Shown: positions 34,813 to 42,677, counted from the first letter of the stretch. The stretch: 64,000 nucleotides of DNA from Eubacterium barkeri (GCF_900107125.1 NZ_FNOU01000006.1:62001-126000), one strand, 5' to 3'. Notes: a model not told the origin generated them from the letters alone. Numbers and translations: made by a program.

Positions 34813-36066
34813 ATGAAGCATTTAAAACGACTTGGATTTATTTTTACCTTTTTCTTTTGCCTGACCATTATTGCAACCTCTGTGGCGGCAGCAACAGAAG
34901 ATGAACTGAATCAACAAAAAGCAGAGGCTACCCAGAAGAAAGATGCTGCTCAATATCAGGTGGATATGACCCAGACCACCATTGATGGCATCACCGCAGA
35001 AATTAATAAGGCCAATGAACAGATTACCTTGTTAACCACGAAGATTAATGATTTGGACAGCAAAATTAGCGATTTAAGCACCCAGCAGAAGAATGCAGAG
35101 GACGAGTTACAGAAAGCAGAAGCAAAGCGTGACCAGCAGCAAAAAGAGTTAGAAGAGCGGCTTCGCGTGATGTATATGTATGGCAATGAAGGCTATATGG
35201 AGGTTCTCTTTTCTGCAACAGATTTTGGGGATTTGATTTCCAAGGCCGATATGGTCGCTTCCATTGCTCAGGCCGACCAGGATTCAGCAGCACAGCTGGA
35301 ACAGACCCAGAAGGAAATCGAAAAGAAAAAGGCAACCATCGAAAGTAATAAAGCCCAGACGGAGTCGGCTAAGGCAGAGCAGGAAACACTTCTGAGCCAA
35401 CAAAACGTTATTAAGGCTCAGCAGGATGAGTTATTGGCAAAAAATAACGCCATTATTGAAGAATACAAAACAGAAGTGGCAAAGCAGAATGCAGAAATTA
35501 AGGCGGCTGAAGATAGTTTAGCTAAAATTGCAGCAGAAAAAGCGGCGGAGGTAGAGCGTCAGCGCCAGGCAGAAGAAGCTCAGCGCCAAGCTGAAGCCGC
35601 GGCAAATAATAGCTCATCATCCAGCAGTTCGGACAGTAGTAGCTCCTCCGGAAGCTCCAATGCGGCATCCTCTTCAGGTTACATCTGGCCAAGTGATTGT
35701 TATATTATCACAGATTATTTTGGTTATCGAGAATCTCCTGGTGGTATCGGGAGTACGAATCATCAGGGGTTGGATATCGGCGCATCCTACGGGACACCGG
35801 TCTACGCCGCTGCCAGTGGGGTTGTCACCCTGTCACAATATTGGGGGGGCTATGGTAATGCGGTTATGATTGCCCATAATGATGGTTATACCACCCTGTA
35901 TGGACATAACAGCGCCCTGGCCGTATCCGAGGGGGATTATGTCAATCAGGGCGATGTCATCGCCTATGTGGGGAGTACTGGGAACTCAACGGGTGCCCAT
36001 ATCCACATTAGCTTTATCGATAGCAACCAAAATTACGTGGATCCCCTTAATTTCCTTCCCTATTAA
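34813..36066 (+). CDS. Secreted coiled-coil M23 peptidase (EnvC-like)
   Basis: A 417-residue exported protein: signal peptide (about 1-27), long coiled coil (about 30-265), a serine-rich linker (about 268-290) and a C-terminal M23/LytM domain. Zinc ligands appear as HQGLDIG (H and D) and HIHISF (second histidine of HXH), so the enzyme looks active, unlike degenerate EnvC. It follows ftsX by 14 bases and is likely the hydrolase controlled by FtsEX, comparable to PcsB or CwlO in position. A terminator ends the operon. Confidence 0.9.
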   Translation: MKHLKRLGFIFTFFFCLTIIATSVAAATEDELNQQKAEATQKKDAAQYQVDMTQTTIDGITAEINKANEQITLLTTKINDLDSKISDLSTQQKNAEDELQKAEAKRDQQQKELEERLRVMYMYGNEGYMEVLFSATDFGDLISKADMVASIAQADQDSAAQLEQTQKEIEKKKATIESNKAQTESAKAEQETLLSQQNVIKAQQDELLAKNNAIIEEYKTEVAKQNAEIKAAEDSLAKIAAEKAAEVERQRQAEEAQRQAEAAANNSSSSSSSDSSSSSGSSNAASSSGYIWPSDCYIITDYFGYRESPGGIGSTNHQGLDIGASYGTPVYAAASGVVTLSQYWGGYGNAVMIAHNDGYTTLYGHNSALAVSEGDYVNQGDVIAYVGSTGNSTGAHIHISFIDSNQNYVDPLNFLPY

Positions 36067-36079
36067 GCACGATGGAATG

Positions 36080-36118
36080 AAAAACGGTGCTTTCTTTCGT
36101 TGAAAGCACCGTTTTTAT
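36080..36118 (+). terminator. Terminator of the ftsEX operon
   Basis: A perfect 15-bp stem (36080-36094 with 36102-36116) with T-tract. Confidence 0.92.
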
Positions 36119-36120
36119 TA

Positions 36121-36149
36121 TTGACGGCACCTGTTTTTTCTGTTATTAT
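36121..36149 (+). promoter_or_regulatory. tRNA-Thr promoter
   Basis: TTGACG (36121-36126), 17 bases, TATTAT (36144-36149) preceded by TG; the tRNA starts 32 bases later. Confidence 0.78.
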
Positions 36150-36180
36150 TTAATCTGCATCCGAAAGAATGTGGATATTT

Positions 36181-36257
36181 GCTGGGATGGCACAGTTGGT
36201 AGCGCAATTGATTCGTAATCAATAGGTCGGGGGTTCGAATCCCCCTCTCAGCTCCAT
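36181..36257 (+). tRNA. tRNA-Thr (anticodon CGU), CCA encoded
   Basis: A complete cloverleaf: acceptor stem 36181-36187 with 36247-36253, anticodon loop TTCGTAA between a 5-bp stem giving anticodon CGT (reads ACG), and the T arm GGGGGTTCGAATCCCCC. CCA is encoded at 36255-36257. Its 3' half is part of the direct repeat that bounds the integrated element. Confidence 0.95.
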
Positions 36258-36262
36258 CAAAA
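36205..36262 (+). repeat. attL-like repeat (3' half of tRNA-Thr)
   Basis: This stretch from the anticodon arm through CCA is repeated at 38026-38083 with a single one-base indel. The copy here completes a working tRNA, as expected for an element that integrated into the tRNA 3' end. Confidence 0.88.
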
Positions 36263-36266
36263 AAGT

Positions 36267-36307
36267 AGCGGAAACCCTTGATATTCAGGGCTTTCCGCTT
36301 TTTTTAT
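36267..36307 (+). terminator. Terminator after tRNA-Thr (element copy)
   Basis: Stem GCGGAAA..CCCT with AGGG..TTTCCGC and a long T-tract. A near copy with a different loop lies after the right repeat at 38087-38124. Confidence 0.85.
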
Positions 36308-36374
36308 TTATCACTCAAGTGTTGAGTGTGCGTTCTCTAAAACCCTCAGAATCTGGCGTAATCTGGGGTAAAAA

Positions 36375-36391
36375 GTTGCCAAAAAGTTGCC
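36375..36391 (+). repeat. Paired GTTGCC motif, left end of element
   Basis: GTTGCC, five bases, GTTGCC. The same arrangement and orientation is found at 37975-37991 near the right end. Possible integrase arm-binding sites. Confidence 0.5.
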
Positions 36392-36399
36392 ACGGCACT

Positions 36400-37038
36400 T
36401 TTTTTAGTAATAGGTCAAAGTCCTTAGTTTTCAGTGCCAGTAGTTCTCCGCGGCGCAGACCTGTTTTTAGGATGATAAGTGGCCCTAATCCGTCTTTATG
36501 TGAGACTGCGGCTGGATGGCCTTTTGTATTTCTTCTGCGTCATATGGCTCATTTACCTTTGGCGCAATATCTTTTTTCTTTTTCATTGCGGCACACGGAT
36601 TTTTCACGATATAATCTTCTTCGATGGCGTATGAAAAAAATGGATTTAACTGTGATTTGAAGTTTGTTAACCATAGATGGTGATAATCCCCTGCTTGCTT
36701 ATAAAAAAGTCGTCGATATGGCGCTTTGAGATGGTTTGAATGAATGGGTGGCCGAAGGATTGGCTGAGATGCCTAACGAAAAGATCGTATCCGATGTAAG
36801 TGCTTTCTTCGCAGCTACCTTCCTTTAGTCTAAGCTATTCCTCGGCAATATCGGAGAAGGGAATGGGGACCTCGTGATTTCGGGATTGCTTTCTTGATAA
36901 TTCATAGGCCATCATCTTTTGTTTAAGTTCTTTTTTACTTTTACCAGAAAACCATTTATAAATCGGTTTTCCGGAAATCGGATCTGTTCCGATTGTTATT
37001 TTTCCGCGTCTCCGGGTTTCTGTTTTTTTTGAAGTCAT
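36400..37038 (-). pseudogene. Tyrosine integrase pseudogene (frameshifts, C-terminal loss)
   Basis: Read on the minus strand. The intact start (ATG at 37038 with AAGGAT upstream) encodes an arm-binding domain: RRRGKITIGTDPISGKPIYK. After a stop at about 36835 the core-binding domain resumes in another frame (TYIGYDLFVRHLSQSFGHP, HIDDFFISKQ), shifts again to NPFFSYAIEEDYIVKNPCAA near 36600-36650, then again to TGLRRGELLALKTKDFDLL (36418-36495), which is catalytic box I with its arginine. The region with the H-X-X-R pair and the tyrosine is missing. At least three disruptions plus truncation mean it is not functional. Confidence 0.85.
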
Positions 37039-37061
37039 TATACGTATCCTTCATCCAAAAC

Positions 37062-37157
37062 AACCTAAAGAATTATACCGTCAAACAGATGTGTCAAGCC
37101 TTGAAATTCGCAAGAAGCACTTATTATGAGGCTTTAGTTCGTGTCCCTTCAAATAAT
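37062..37157 (+). pseudogene. Fragment of IS3-type transposase OrfB
   Basis: About 30 codons encode NYTVKQMCQALKFARSTYYE followed by ALVRVPSN, which matches the N-terminal region of IS3/IS150-family OrfB transposases (the MC..L..SRSTYY motif). The rest of the transposase, the DDE core and the inverted repeats are absent. It lies between the integrase start and the hicAB promoter and marks an old insertion or recombination scar. Confidence 0.6.
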
Positions 37158-37160
37158 TCC

Positions 37161-37222
37161 TTGAGTACGTATAAAATATAAGTATAAAACACTTGACGTA
37201 CGCATGAATTATAAGTATGATA
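37161..37222 (+). promoter_or_regulatory. hicAB promoter region with tandem repeats
   Basis: TTGACG (37193-37198), 17 bases, TATGAT (37216-37221). A second possible promoter, TTGAGT (37161-37166), 16 bases, TATAAA (37183-37188), lies just upstream. The two share a repeat of about 23 bases beginning GTACG at 37165 and 37198, spaced 33 bases apart (about three helical turns), a candidate operator pair for HicB. Confidence 0.65.
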
Positions 37223-37243
37223 TCCTTATAAGGAGGCCAAGCG

Positions 37244-37426
37244 ATGACCGCAAAAGAAATCATCAAGCGATTAAAAAAAGAAGGTTGGAAAGAGGTCAAT
37301 ACAAAAGGTTCTCACATCCAATTTTCGCACCCACAGAAAAGTGGGAAAGTCACCGTACCAAATCATTCCGGTGATATCAAAAAAGGCACGCTGAATAGCA
37401 TCCTTAAACAGGCTGGGTGGAAATAA
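37244..37426 (+). CDS. hicA: HicA toxin (mRNA interferase)
   Basis: A 60-residue double-stranded-RNA-binding-fold toxin. The motif KEGW and GSHIQFSHP with the catalytic histidine, then the C-terminal VPNHSGDIKKGTLNSILKQAG, are typical of HicA, which cleaves mRNA. AAGGAGG precedes the ATG. The antitoxin hicB starts 34 bases later. It sits in the collapsed tRNA-Thr element and looks intact, in contrast to the broken integrase beside it. Confidence 0.92.
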   Translation: MTAKEIIKRLKKEGWKEVNTKGSHIQFSHPQKSGKVTVPNHSGDIKKGTLNSILKQAGWK

Positions 37427-37460
37427 CCACTCGGCTACCATTTTGAAGGAGGAACGCAAA

Positions 37461-37871
37461 ATGAGAAAAGTAACTTATTTGGCTGTATTAGAGCCGGGCG
37501 AAGGCGATTATAGCGTGTATTTTCCAGATATTCCGGGATGTGTTTCTTATGGTGAAACACTCGAAAAAGCTCTGGAAATGGCACAGGAGGCCCTTGAACT
37601 CCACGTTTATGGAATGGAAAAAGATGGCGATCCACTGCCTGAAGCATCAGGTCAATTGTCTGGAGAAGATACCGACGGAAATATCGTGTCACCTATTTCT
37701 ATATTTCCAGATCTGGTGAGAATGGAAATGGATAATCGTCGAGTTAAAACGAATGTTACAATCCCTTCTTGGCTCAAAGAAGAAGCGGAAGCGAAGGGAG
37801 CCAATTTTTCGCGTATGCTTGAAATGGCGTTGGTGGATTATGTTGGAGTACGAGAACACCGAAGAATGTAA
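37461..37871 (+). CDS. hicB: HicB antitoxin
   Basis: A 136-residue antitoxin. The N-terminal half has the partial RNase H-like fold (YSVYFPDIPGCVSYGETLEKALEMAQEAL) that masks HicA, and the C-terminal half (VKTNVTIPSWLKEEAEAKG, FSRMLEMAL) is a ribbon-helix-helix DNA-binding domain, so it should also repress its own operon. AAGGAGG stands 8 bases before the ATG at 37461; six extra codons upstream are not used. Confidence 0.92.
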   Translation: MRKVTYLAVLEPGEGDYSVYFPDIPGCVSYGETLEKALEMAQEALELHVYGMEKDGDPLPEASGQLSGEDTDGNIVSPISIFPDLVRMEMDNRRVKTNVTIPSWLKEEAEAKGANFSRMLEMALVDYVGVREHRRM

Positions 37872-38025
37872 AATTTAAAAAAGACTGTTTTACCGTTAGA
37901 TTCTATGCTATACTAAATTGCAAGTTTGTATGAATAACTATACAACTACAACGAAAAATTGAAAATAAGATTTGGTTGCCAATTTGTTGCCGAAAGCTTC
38001 AAAAGCTATGGAAATAAGCTATTTT
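37872..38025 (+). other. Non-coding right end of the element
   Basis: About 150 bases of AT-rich DNA with no gene. It contains TGC-TATACT (37909-37914), a possible orphan extended -10 pointing to the right repeat, and the paired GTTGCC motif at 37975-37991. Confidence 0.5.
37975..37991 (+). repeat. Paired GTTGCC motif, right end of element
   Basis: GTTGCC, five bases, GTTGCC; only the spacer differs from the left pair (36375-36391). Confidence 0.5.
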
Positions 38026-38083
38026 CAATTGATTCGTAACAATAGGTCGGGGGTTCGAATCCCCCTCTCAGCTCCATCAAAAA
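38026..38083 (+). repeat. attR-like repeat (tRNA-Thr 3' fragment)
   Basis: Copy of the tRNA 3' half lacking the 5' half of the tRNA and one T in the anticodon stem region. It cannot fold as a tRNA; it is the original chromosomal 3' end displaced by integration. Confidence 0.88.
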
Positions 38084-38086
38084 GTA

Positions 38087-38124
38087 AGCGGAAACCCTGC
38101 TAATTGAGGGCTTTCCGCTTTTTT
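38087..38124 (+). terminator. Original tRNA-Thr terminator
   Basis: Stem GCGGAAACCCT with AGGGCTTTCCGC and a T-tract, matching the element copy at 36267-36307 in the stem but not in the loop. Confidence 0.82.
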
Positions 38125-38164
38125 ATTTTCGTTAGGTTGGGTGGGGTTTTAGAAAGGGAAGAGC

Positions 38165-38971
38165 ATGGATAAAAAAAATAAAGCGGCCAGGGAACAAGAG
38201 GAACGTTTTGAAAAGAGGGTAAAGGCGTTTGTCTATGTCATCCTCCGGGTTGCAGTCATCGGGGTGATGATTGCGCAAATTTACAACCAAAATTGGAATA
38301 ATGTATTTCTTTGTGTACTGACTTTGGTCTTGTTCATGATTCCAACATTTGTTGATAAGCAGCTTCACATTGAATTACCAACAACCCTAGAAGTGATTAT
38401 TGTCATTTTTATTTTCTCAGCAGAAATTCTTGGGGAAATTCAGGAGTATTACCTGATTTTTGAACATTGGGATGCTGTGCTTCATACCATCAATGGCTTT
38501 CTAATGGCCGCCATCGGATTTTCCCTTATTGATATTCTTAACCGGAACGAAAATGTTACCTTTAACTTAAGCCCGGCTTTTGTCGCTGTCTTTGCTTTCT
38601 GTTTTTCGATGACCATCGGTGTTTTATGGGAATTTTATGAATTTTTTATGGATATGATGTTTAAAACGGATATGCAAAAGGATACCTGGCTGCCCTGGGT
38701 CAGCTCGGTGTTTCTTAACCCGGATGGGGCCAACGTGGCCGTGACCTGGGATATTAACAGTGTGATGATTAATGGGCAGGAGTGGCCTGGATACATTGAT
38801 ATCGGGCTGATCGACACCATGAGCGATTTATTTGTCAATTTTGTAGGTGCTGTCGTTTTCTCCATCTTTGGATTGATTTATATTAAAAACCGGAAGGAAG
38901 ACAGCTTCGTCACTCGCTTTATGCCCAGGCTAAGACGTAAACGTGCCGCCAGCGAAGAAAACATCGAATAA
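38165..38971 (+). CDS. Integral membrane protein of unknown function
   Basis: A 268-residue membrane protein with a charged N terminus, about six hydrophobic segments and a basic C-terminal tail. The segment HWDAVLHTINGFLMAAIGFSLID and GVLWEFYEFFMD resemble DUF2238/YjdF-type membrane proteins; the match is by eye and modest. It begins just after the displaced tRNA terminator and ends before the terminator that precedes rho, so it is a single-gene unit. Confidence 0.6.
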   Translation: MDKKNKAAREQEERFEKRVKAFVYVILRVAVIGVMIAQIYNQNWNNVFLCVLTLVLFMIPTFVDKQLHIELPTTLEVIIVIFIFSAEILGEIQEYYLIFEHWDAVLHTINGFLMAAIGFSLIDILNRNENVTFNLSPAFVAVFAFCFSMTIGVLWEFYEFFMDMMFKTDMQKDTWLPWVSSVFLNPDGANVAVTWDINSVMINGQEWPGYIDIGLIDTMSDLFVNFVGAVVFSIFGLIYIKNRKEDSFVTRFMPRLRRKRAASEENIE

Positions 38972-38988
38972 CCTTTTTGACACATTGT

Positions 38989-39043
38989 GAAAACTATGAT
39001 AATATTTTGAATATATCTTCAAAATATTTTTCATAGTTTTTTC
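38989..39043 (+). terminator. Terminator before rho
   Basis: A long AT-rich stem of about 20 pairs with one bulge (arms 38989-39009 and about 39019-39041) ending in a T-tract. Confidence 0.8.
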
Positions 39044-39076
39044 TTTTCTTTAAAGAATTCTCGGATGGAGGTTCCC

Positions 39077-40810
39077 TTGGATCAAGCAAACATAAGTAAA
39101 AAAACAGTGGCGGAACTGCGTCAGGAAGCAGAAGCCCTGGGAATTAAAAAAATTAGTCGAATGAAAAAGCAGGAATTGGTCGATGCTATTCTAAATGAAG
39201 GACAAGCGGTGAAGGCTAAGTCAGAGCTGCCAGTAGAACCACAATCCACTAAGACAGAACCAGAAGTCAAAAATGAGGAGAGTGAGCAGACCACCAGTGG
39301 GTCTTATAAAGCACGGGAAAATAAGGAAAGAAAACCTAAAAAAGGCATGAATAACAAGGGGAAGGGCCGCAATGGCGGCAATAACCGTTATGCCAAGATA
39401 AAGGATAATATACAGGACGCGGTGGAAATTGAAGGACCGGTAGAAGTGTTGCCCGAAGGCTTTGGGTTTATTCATCGTGGGGATAATGAGCTGCCCATTT
39501 ATGTTTCTGGTTCACAAATCCAAAAGTTCAAACTGGTAACGGGTGACATCATCGGTGGGAAGGTACGCCCTCCTAAAACAGGGGAAAAATATGCGGCGAT
39601 GCTATTTTTGGAAATCGTTAATGGGACGCCGACAACCGAAATTATTGAAAAAATGAACAGCTTGATGTACACCGAGGATAAAGAAGACATGGACCGCTAT
39701 AAGCGGACTCAATGGGGAATCCTGGATATCAACTCCGAGGGCTTTGGTTTTCTAAGGACCAATAATTATCTTTCTGGCGAAAAAGACATTTATGTGGCGG
39801 CTAACCAGATTCGCCGTTATAATCTGCGAACCGGGGATAAGCTGGAGGGAAGAATCCGAAAACCCAATGAAGGTGAAAAATATGATGCACTCTTATATGT
39901 GGAACGGGTGAATGGCGATTTGCCCGAAACCGTGACCCATCGTCCAAAATTTGAGCGGTTAACACCGATTTTCCCCAATGAGCGCATTACCTTAGAAACT
40001 CTTTCGGATGTGGTATCCACCCGGATGATTGATTTGTTTGCGCCAGTGGGGAAGGGTCAGCGTGGGATGATTGTGGCGGCACCGAAAGCGGGGAAAACGA
40101 CCCTTCTCAAGAATATCGCCCTGGGAATTACAAAAAATCATCCGGAGATTGAGCTCATTATTTTACTGGTGGATGAGCGTCCGGAAGAAGTGACGGATAT
40201 GAAACGCTCGGTTCAGGCTGATATTGTCTTTTCAACCTTCGACCAGCCCCCGGAAAACCATATCCGCGTTGCAGAAATTGTGTTGGAGCGCGGGAAACGT
40301 TTGGTTGAACAGGGGAAGGATGTTGTCGTTCTGGTGGACAGCCTTACTCGACTGACCCGGGGAAATAATCTGGTGATTGCGCCATCAGGACGGACATTGT
40401 CCGGGGGATTAGATCCCGAGTCTTTATATTTTCCAAAGAAGTTTTTTGGATCAGCCAGAAAAATTGAGCATGGCGGTAGTATGACGATTTTGGCCACTGC
40501 CCTTATTGATACAGGGAGTCGTATGGACGATATTATTTTCGAGGAATTTAAGGGAACGGGGAATATGGAGCTCCACTTAGATCGGGAATTAGCAGAGCGG
40601 CGCGTATTTCCAGCCATCGATTTACATAAATCCGGAACCCGCCGGGAGGATAAGCTGCTCAGTAATGAGGAGCTGAAGGTAACTTATAATATTCGTAAAA
40701 GCTACGCTTCCACCAGTGCCATTCAGCTGACGGATAAGGTGATTAATACTTTGGAGCGGACGGATAATAATGAAGAATTCCTTAAAATGTTCCTTAAAAA
40801 GAATTCTTAA
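39077..40810 (+). CDS. rho: Transcription termination factor Rho with duplicated RNA-binding domain
   Basis: A ~577-residue Rho, about 150 longer than usual. Order, counting from an ATG at 39065: Rho_N helical domain (about 10-47), a charged low-complexity linker rich in K, G and N (about 50-118), a first cold-shock-like domain (about 125-187: EGFGFIHR, IYVSGSQIQKFKLVTGD, VRPPKTGEKYAAML), a second one (about 217-284: EGFGFLRT, IYVAANQIRRYNLRTGD, IRKPNEGEKYDALL), then the hexameric ATPase with APKAGKTT, VDERPEEVTD and the Q/R-loop region. The GGAGG at 39067 favours the TTG at 39077 over the ATG. It ends RNA synthesis at untranslated RNA. Confidence 0.92.
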   Translation: MDQANISKKTVAELRQEAEALGIKKISRMKKQELVDAILNEGQAVKAKSELPVEPQSTKTEPEVKNEESEQTTSGSYKARENKERKPKKGMNNKGKGRNGGNNRYAKIKDNIQDAVEIEGPVEVLPEGFGFIHRGDNELPIYVSGSQIQKFKLVTGDIIGGKVRPPKTGEKYAAMLFLEIVNGTPTTEIIEKMNSLMYTEDKEDMDRYKRTQWGILDINSEGFGFLRTNNYLSGEKDIYVAANQIRRYNLRTGDKLEGRIRKPNEGEKYDALLYVERVNGDLPETVTHRPKFERLTPIFPNERITLETLSDVVSTRMIDLFAPVGKGQRGMIVAAPKAGKTTLLKNIALGITKNHPEIELIILLVDERPEEVTDMKRSVQADIVFSTFDQPPENHIRVAEIVLERGKRLVEQGKDVVVLVDSLTRLTRGNNLVIAPSGRTLSGGLDPESLYFPKKFFGSARKIEHGGSMTILATALIDTGSRMDDIIFEEFKGTGNMELHLDRELAERRVFPAIDLHKSGTRREDKLLSNEELKVTYNIRKSYASTSAIQLTDKVINTLERTDNNEEFLKMFLKKNS

Positions 40811-40828
40811 AGATTTTCAAAATAGGAA

Positions 40829-40857
40829 TTGCCTTTTAGCCCGTTGTTTGCTATACT
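40829..40857 (+). promoter_or_regulatory. rpmE promoter
   Basis: TTGCCT (40829-40834), 17 bases, TATACT (40852-40857). Confidence 0.7.
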
Positions 40858-40920
40858 AATTAAGTTGTTAGAATACAAAATGATAATAATCAATACAAGA
40901 TACGAAATGAGGTGAATTTG

Positions 40921-41130
40921 ATGAAGGAAGGTATCCATCCTAAGTATGGCAAAGCAATCGTTAAATGTGCTTGCGGAAATACTTTTGAAACTGGTTCCGT
41001 CAAAGATGAACTGAAAGTGGAAATCTGTTCTGCTTGCCATCCCTTCTTTACAGGGAAACAGAAGTTGGTCGACACCGGCGGACGTGTAGAACGTTTCAAC
41101 AGAAAATTTGGTTTAAAGAGCGAAGAGTAA
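40921..41130 (+). CDS. rpmE: 50S ribosomal protein L31
   Basis: A 69-residue L31 of the zinc-binding (C+) type: cysteines in KCACGN and ICSACHPF, and the C-terminal [14 protein letters not shown]. The ATG at 40921 has GAGGTG upstream. It follows rho, a common Firmicute neighbour, and has its own promoter and terminator. Confidence 0.95.
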   Translation: MKEGIHPKYGKAIVKCACGNTFETGSVKDELKVEICSACHPFFTGKQKLVDTGGRVERFNRKFGLKSEE

Positions 41131-41159
41131 GAGTCGGTTTAACCGGCTTTTTCTTTTTG
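41131..41159 (+). terminator. rpmE terminator
   Basis: A 7-bp stem with one G-U pair around TTTAA, followed by TTTTTC and more T. Confidence 0.7.
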
Positions 41160-41164
41160 TTACA

Positions 41165-42034
41165 ATGAAAAAAATGATGACTATAACAGATGCTTTAAAA
41201 AAAGCGGTTTATCAATTCAATAAAGCAGAGATTCCTCAGCCCCGTTTGGAAGCAGAAATTTTATTGGATGCGGTCCTTGGTTGTGGCCGAGTATACTTTT
41301 ACAGCCATCCGGATCATCCCCTTACCGAGGAGGATGTTGAGGGATATGAGGCCCTGATTCAACGTCGCTGTGCCCATGAACCCACGGCTTATATTTTAGG
41401 TAAGAAAGAATTCATGGGGCTCGATTTTATCGTCAGTCCAGCGGTACTGATTCCCAGGCCAGATACAGAGACCGTGGTCAATGCAGCCTTGGCACAAATA
41501 CCAGGGAATGGGCATGGGATAAGGGTGTTGGATTTATGCACGGGTTCTGGAGCCATCGGGCTGTCCATTAAAAAATACCGACCAGAGGTGGATATTGTCC
41601 TGGGGGACATCTCCCCGGGGGCCTTAGCCATTGCAACAGAAAATGCCAATGCCCTTGGGCTAAAGGCAGAGCTTGTTCAGAGTGATTTGTTTGACAATTT
41701 ACAGAACCGGCGGTTTCATCTGATCGTTTCCAATCCACCCTATATCCCGAGGGAGATACTTCTTGGCTTAGCATTAGATGTTCAGGGATTTGAGCCGCAC
41801 CTCGCGTTAGATGGTGGTAATGATGGCTTTGAACTTTATAATCGGATTATCCAGGGGGCACCAAACCATCTGGTGGATGGCGGCCGTCTTCTATTTGAAG
41901 CGGGGGATGGCCAGGCTGGGGACTTAGCCCAGCACATGGTAACGGCCGGCTTTACCATTGATACCGAGGAACGGGATTTAATCGGGGTCCTTCGGGCTGT
42001 TGGTGGATATAAAAACTCCTATAAAGAACAGTAA
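41165..42034 (+). CDS. prmC: Release factor glutamine methyltransferase PrmC
   Basis: A 289-residue SAM-dependent methyltransferase that methylates the GGQ glutamine of release factors RF1/RF2. N-terminal helical domain (about 1-85), then the SAM-binding LDLCTGSGAIGLSI and the catalytic NPPYIP near residue 195. It usually lies next to prfA, which is not in this window; here it is between rpmE and efp. The start ATG falls right after the rpmE terminator, leaving little room for a ribosome site, so an in-frame ATG a few codons later is possible. Confidence 0.92.
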   Translation: MKKMMTITDALKKAVYQFNKAEIPQPRLEAEILLDAVLGCGRVYFYSHPDHPLTEEDVEGYEALIQRRCAHEPTAYILGKKEFMGLDFIVSPAVLIPRPDTETVVNAALAQIPGNGHGIRVLDLCTGSGAIGLSIKKYRPEVDIVLGDISPGALAIATENANALGLKAELVQSDLFDNLQNRRFHLIVSNPPYIPREILLGLALDVQGFEPHLALDGGNDGFELYNRIIQGAPNHLVDGGRLLFEAGDGQAGDLAQHMVTAGFTIDTEERDLIGVLRAVGGYKNSYKEQ

Positions 42035-42114
42035 AGCGTTTGAGTTTGAAAACGAGTTGTGCTATTATAAATAATATAGAGAATTATGCGTATTTAAATG
42101 GAGGTATAGAATAG

Positions 42115-42672
42115 ATGATTTCAGCAGGAGAATTTCGTAAGGGTGTCACTTTTGAAATGGACGGTAATGTGTTTGTCGTGGTGGATTTCCAACATGTCAA
42201 GCCTGGAAAGGGTGCTGCTTTCGTCCGGACAAAGTATCGCAATGTCATTACTGGGGCCATTCGGGAAGAAGCATTTAACCCCAACGACAAATTCCAAAAA
42301 GCCCACATTGATACCAAGGAAATGGAATATCTGTACAGTGATGGTGATTTATACTATTTCATGGATTCGGAAAGCTATGAACAGATTCCCCTGAATTTTG
42401 AAGTGGTTGAAGAAGCCCTTAAATATTTAAAGGAAAATGACACGGCAACCATTAAGTTCTTCAAGGGTGAAGCCTTCTCGGTTTCAGCACCCAATTTTGT
42501 TACACTGCAGATTACCAAGACGGAACCAGGCTTTAAGGGGGATACCGCTACGGGTGCCAACAAGCCTGCAACAGTGGAAACCGGTGCAACCATCACGGTA
42601 CCGCTATTTGTAGAGGAAGGAGATACGATTCGTGTAGATACCCGTACTGGGGAATACATGGAACGTGTATAA
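42115..42672 (+). CDS. efp: Translation elongation factor P
   Basis: A 185-residue three-domain EF-P that relieves ribosome stalling at polyproline. The tip loop is [12 protein letters not shown] with lysine at residue 32, the position that carries the modification in Bacillus-type EF-P. Domain III ends with [23 protein letters not shown] precedes the ATG. The next gene starts 5 bases after its stop. Confidence 0.96.
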   Translation: MISAGEFRKGVTFEMDGNVFVVVDFQHVKPGKGAAFVRTKYRNVITGAIREEAFNPNDKFQKAHIDTKEMEYLYSDGDLYYFMDSESYEQIPLNFEVVEEALKYLKENDTATIKFFKGEAFSVSAPNFVTLQITKTEPGFKGDTATGANKPATVETGATITVPLFVEEGDTIRVDTRTGEYMERV

Positions 42673-42677
42673 TTACG

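Larger units (their letters stand above)
36205..38083. mobile_element. Degraded integrative element in tRNA-Thr carrying hicAB
   Basis: About 1.8 kb bounded by direct repeats of the tRNA 3' half. Contents from left to right: copied terminator, a paired GTTGCC motif, a broken tyrosine integrase on the minus strand, a fragment of an IS3-type transposase, the hicAB toxin-antitoxin operon, a second paired GTTGCC motif and the right repeat. No replication, transfer or structural genes remain, so it is a remnant after large internal deletion. Integrase next to and pointing at the tRNA end is the normal plan of such elements. Confidence 0.85.

Noticed and set aside
36319-36660. A 113-codon plus-strand open frame after tRNA-Thr
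   Set aside because: It is antisense to the integrase pseudogene, whose conserved motifs are on the minus strand.
38026-38078. A second tRNA gene
   Set aside because: Only the 3' half is present and the anticodon stem has a one-base deletion; no 5' half or D arm. It is the right-hand repeat of the element.
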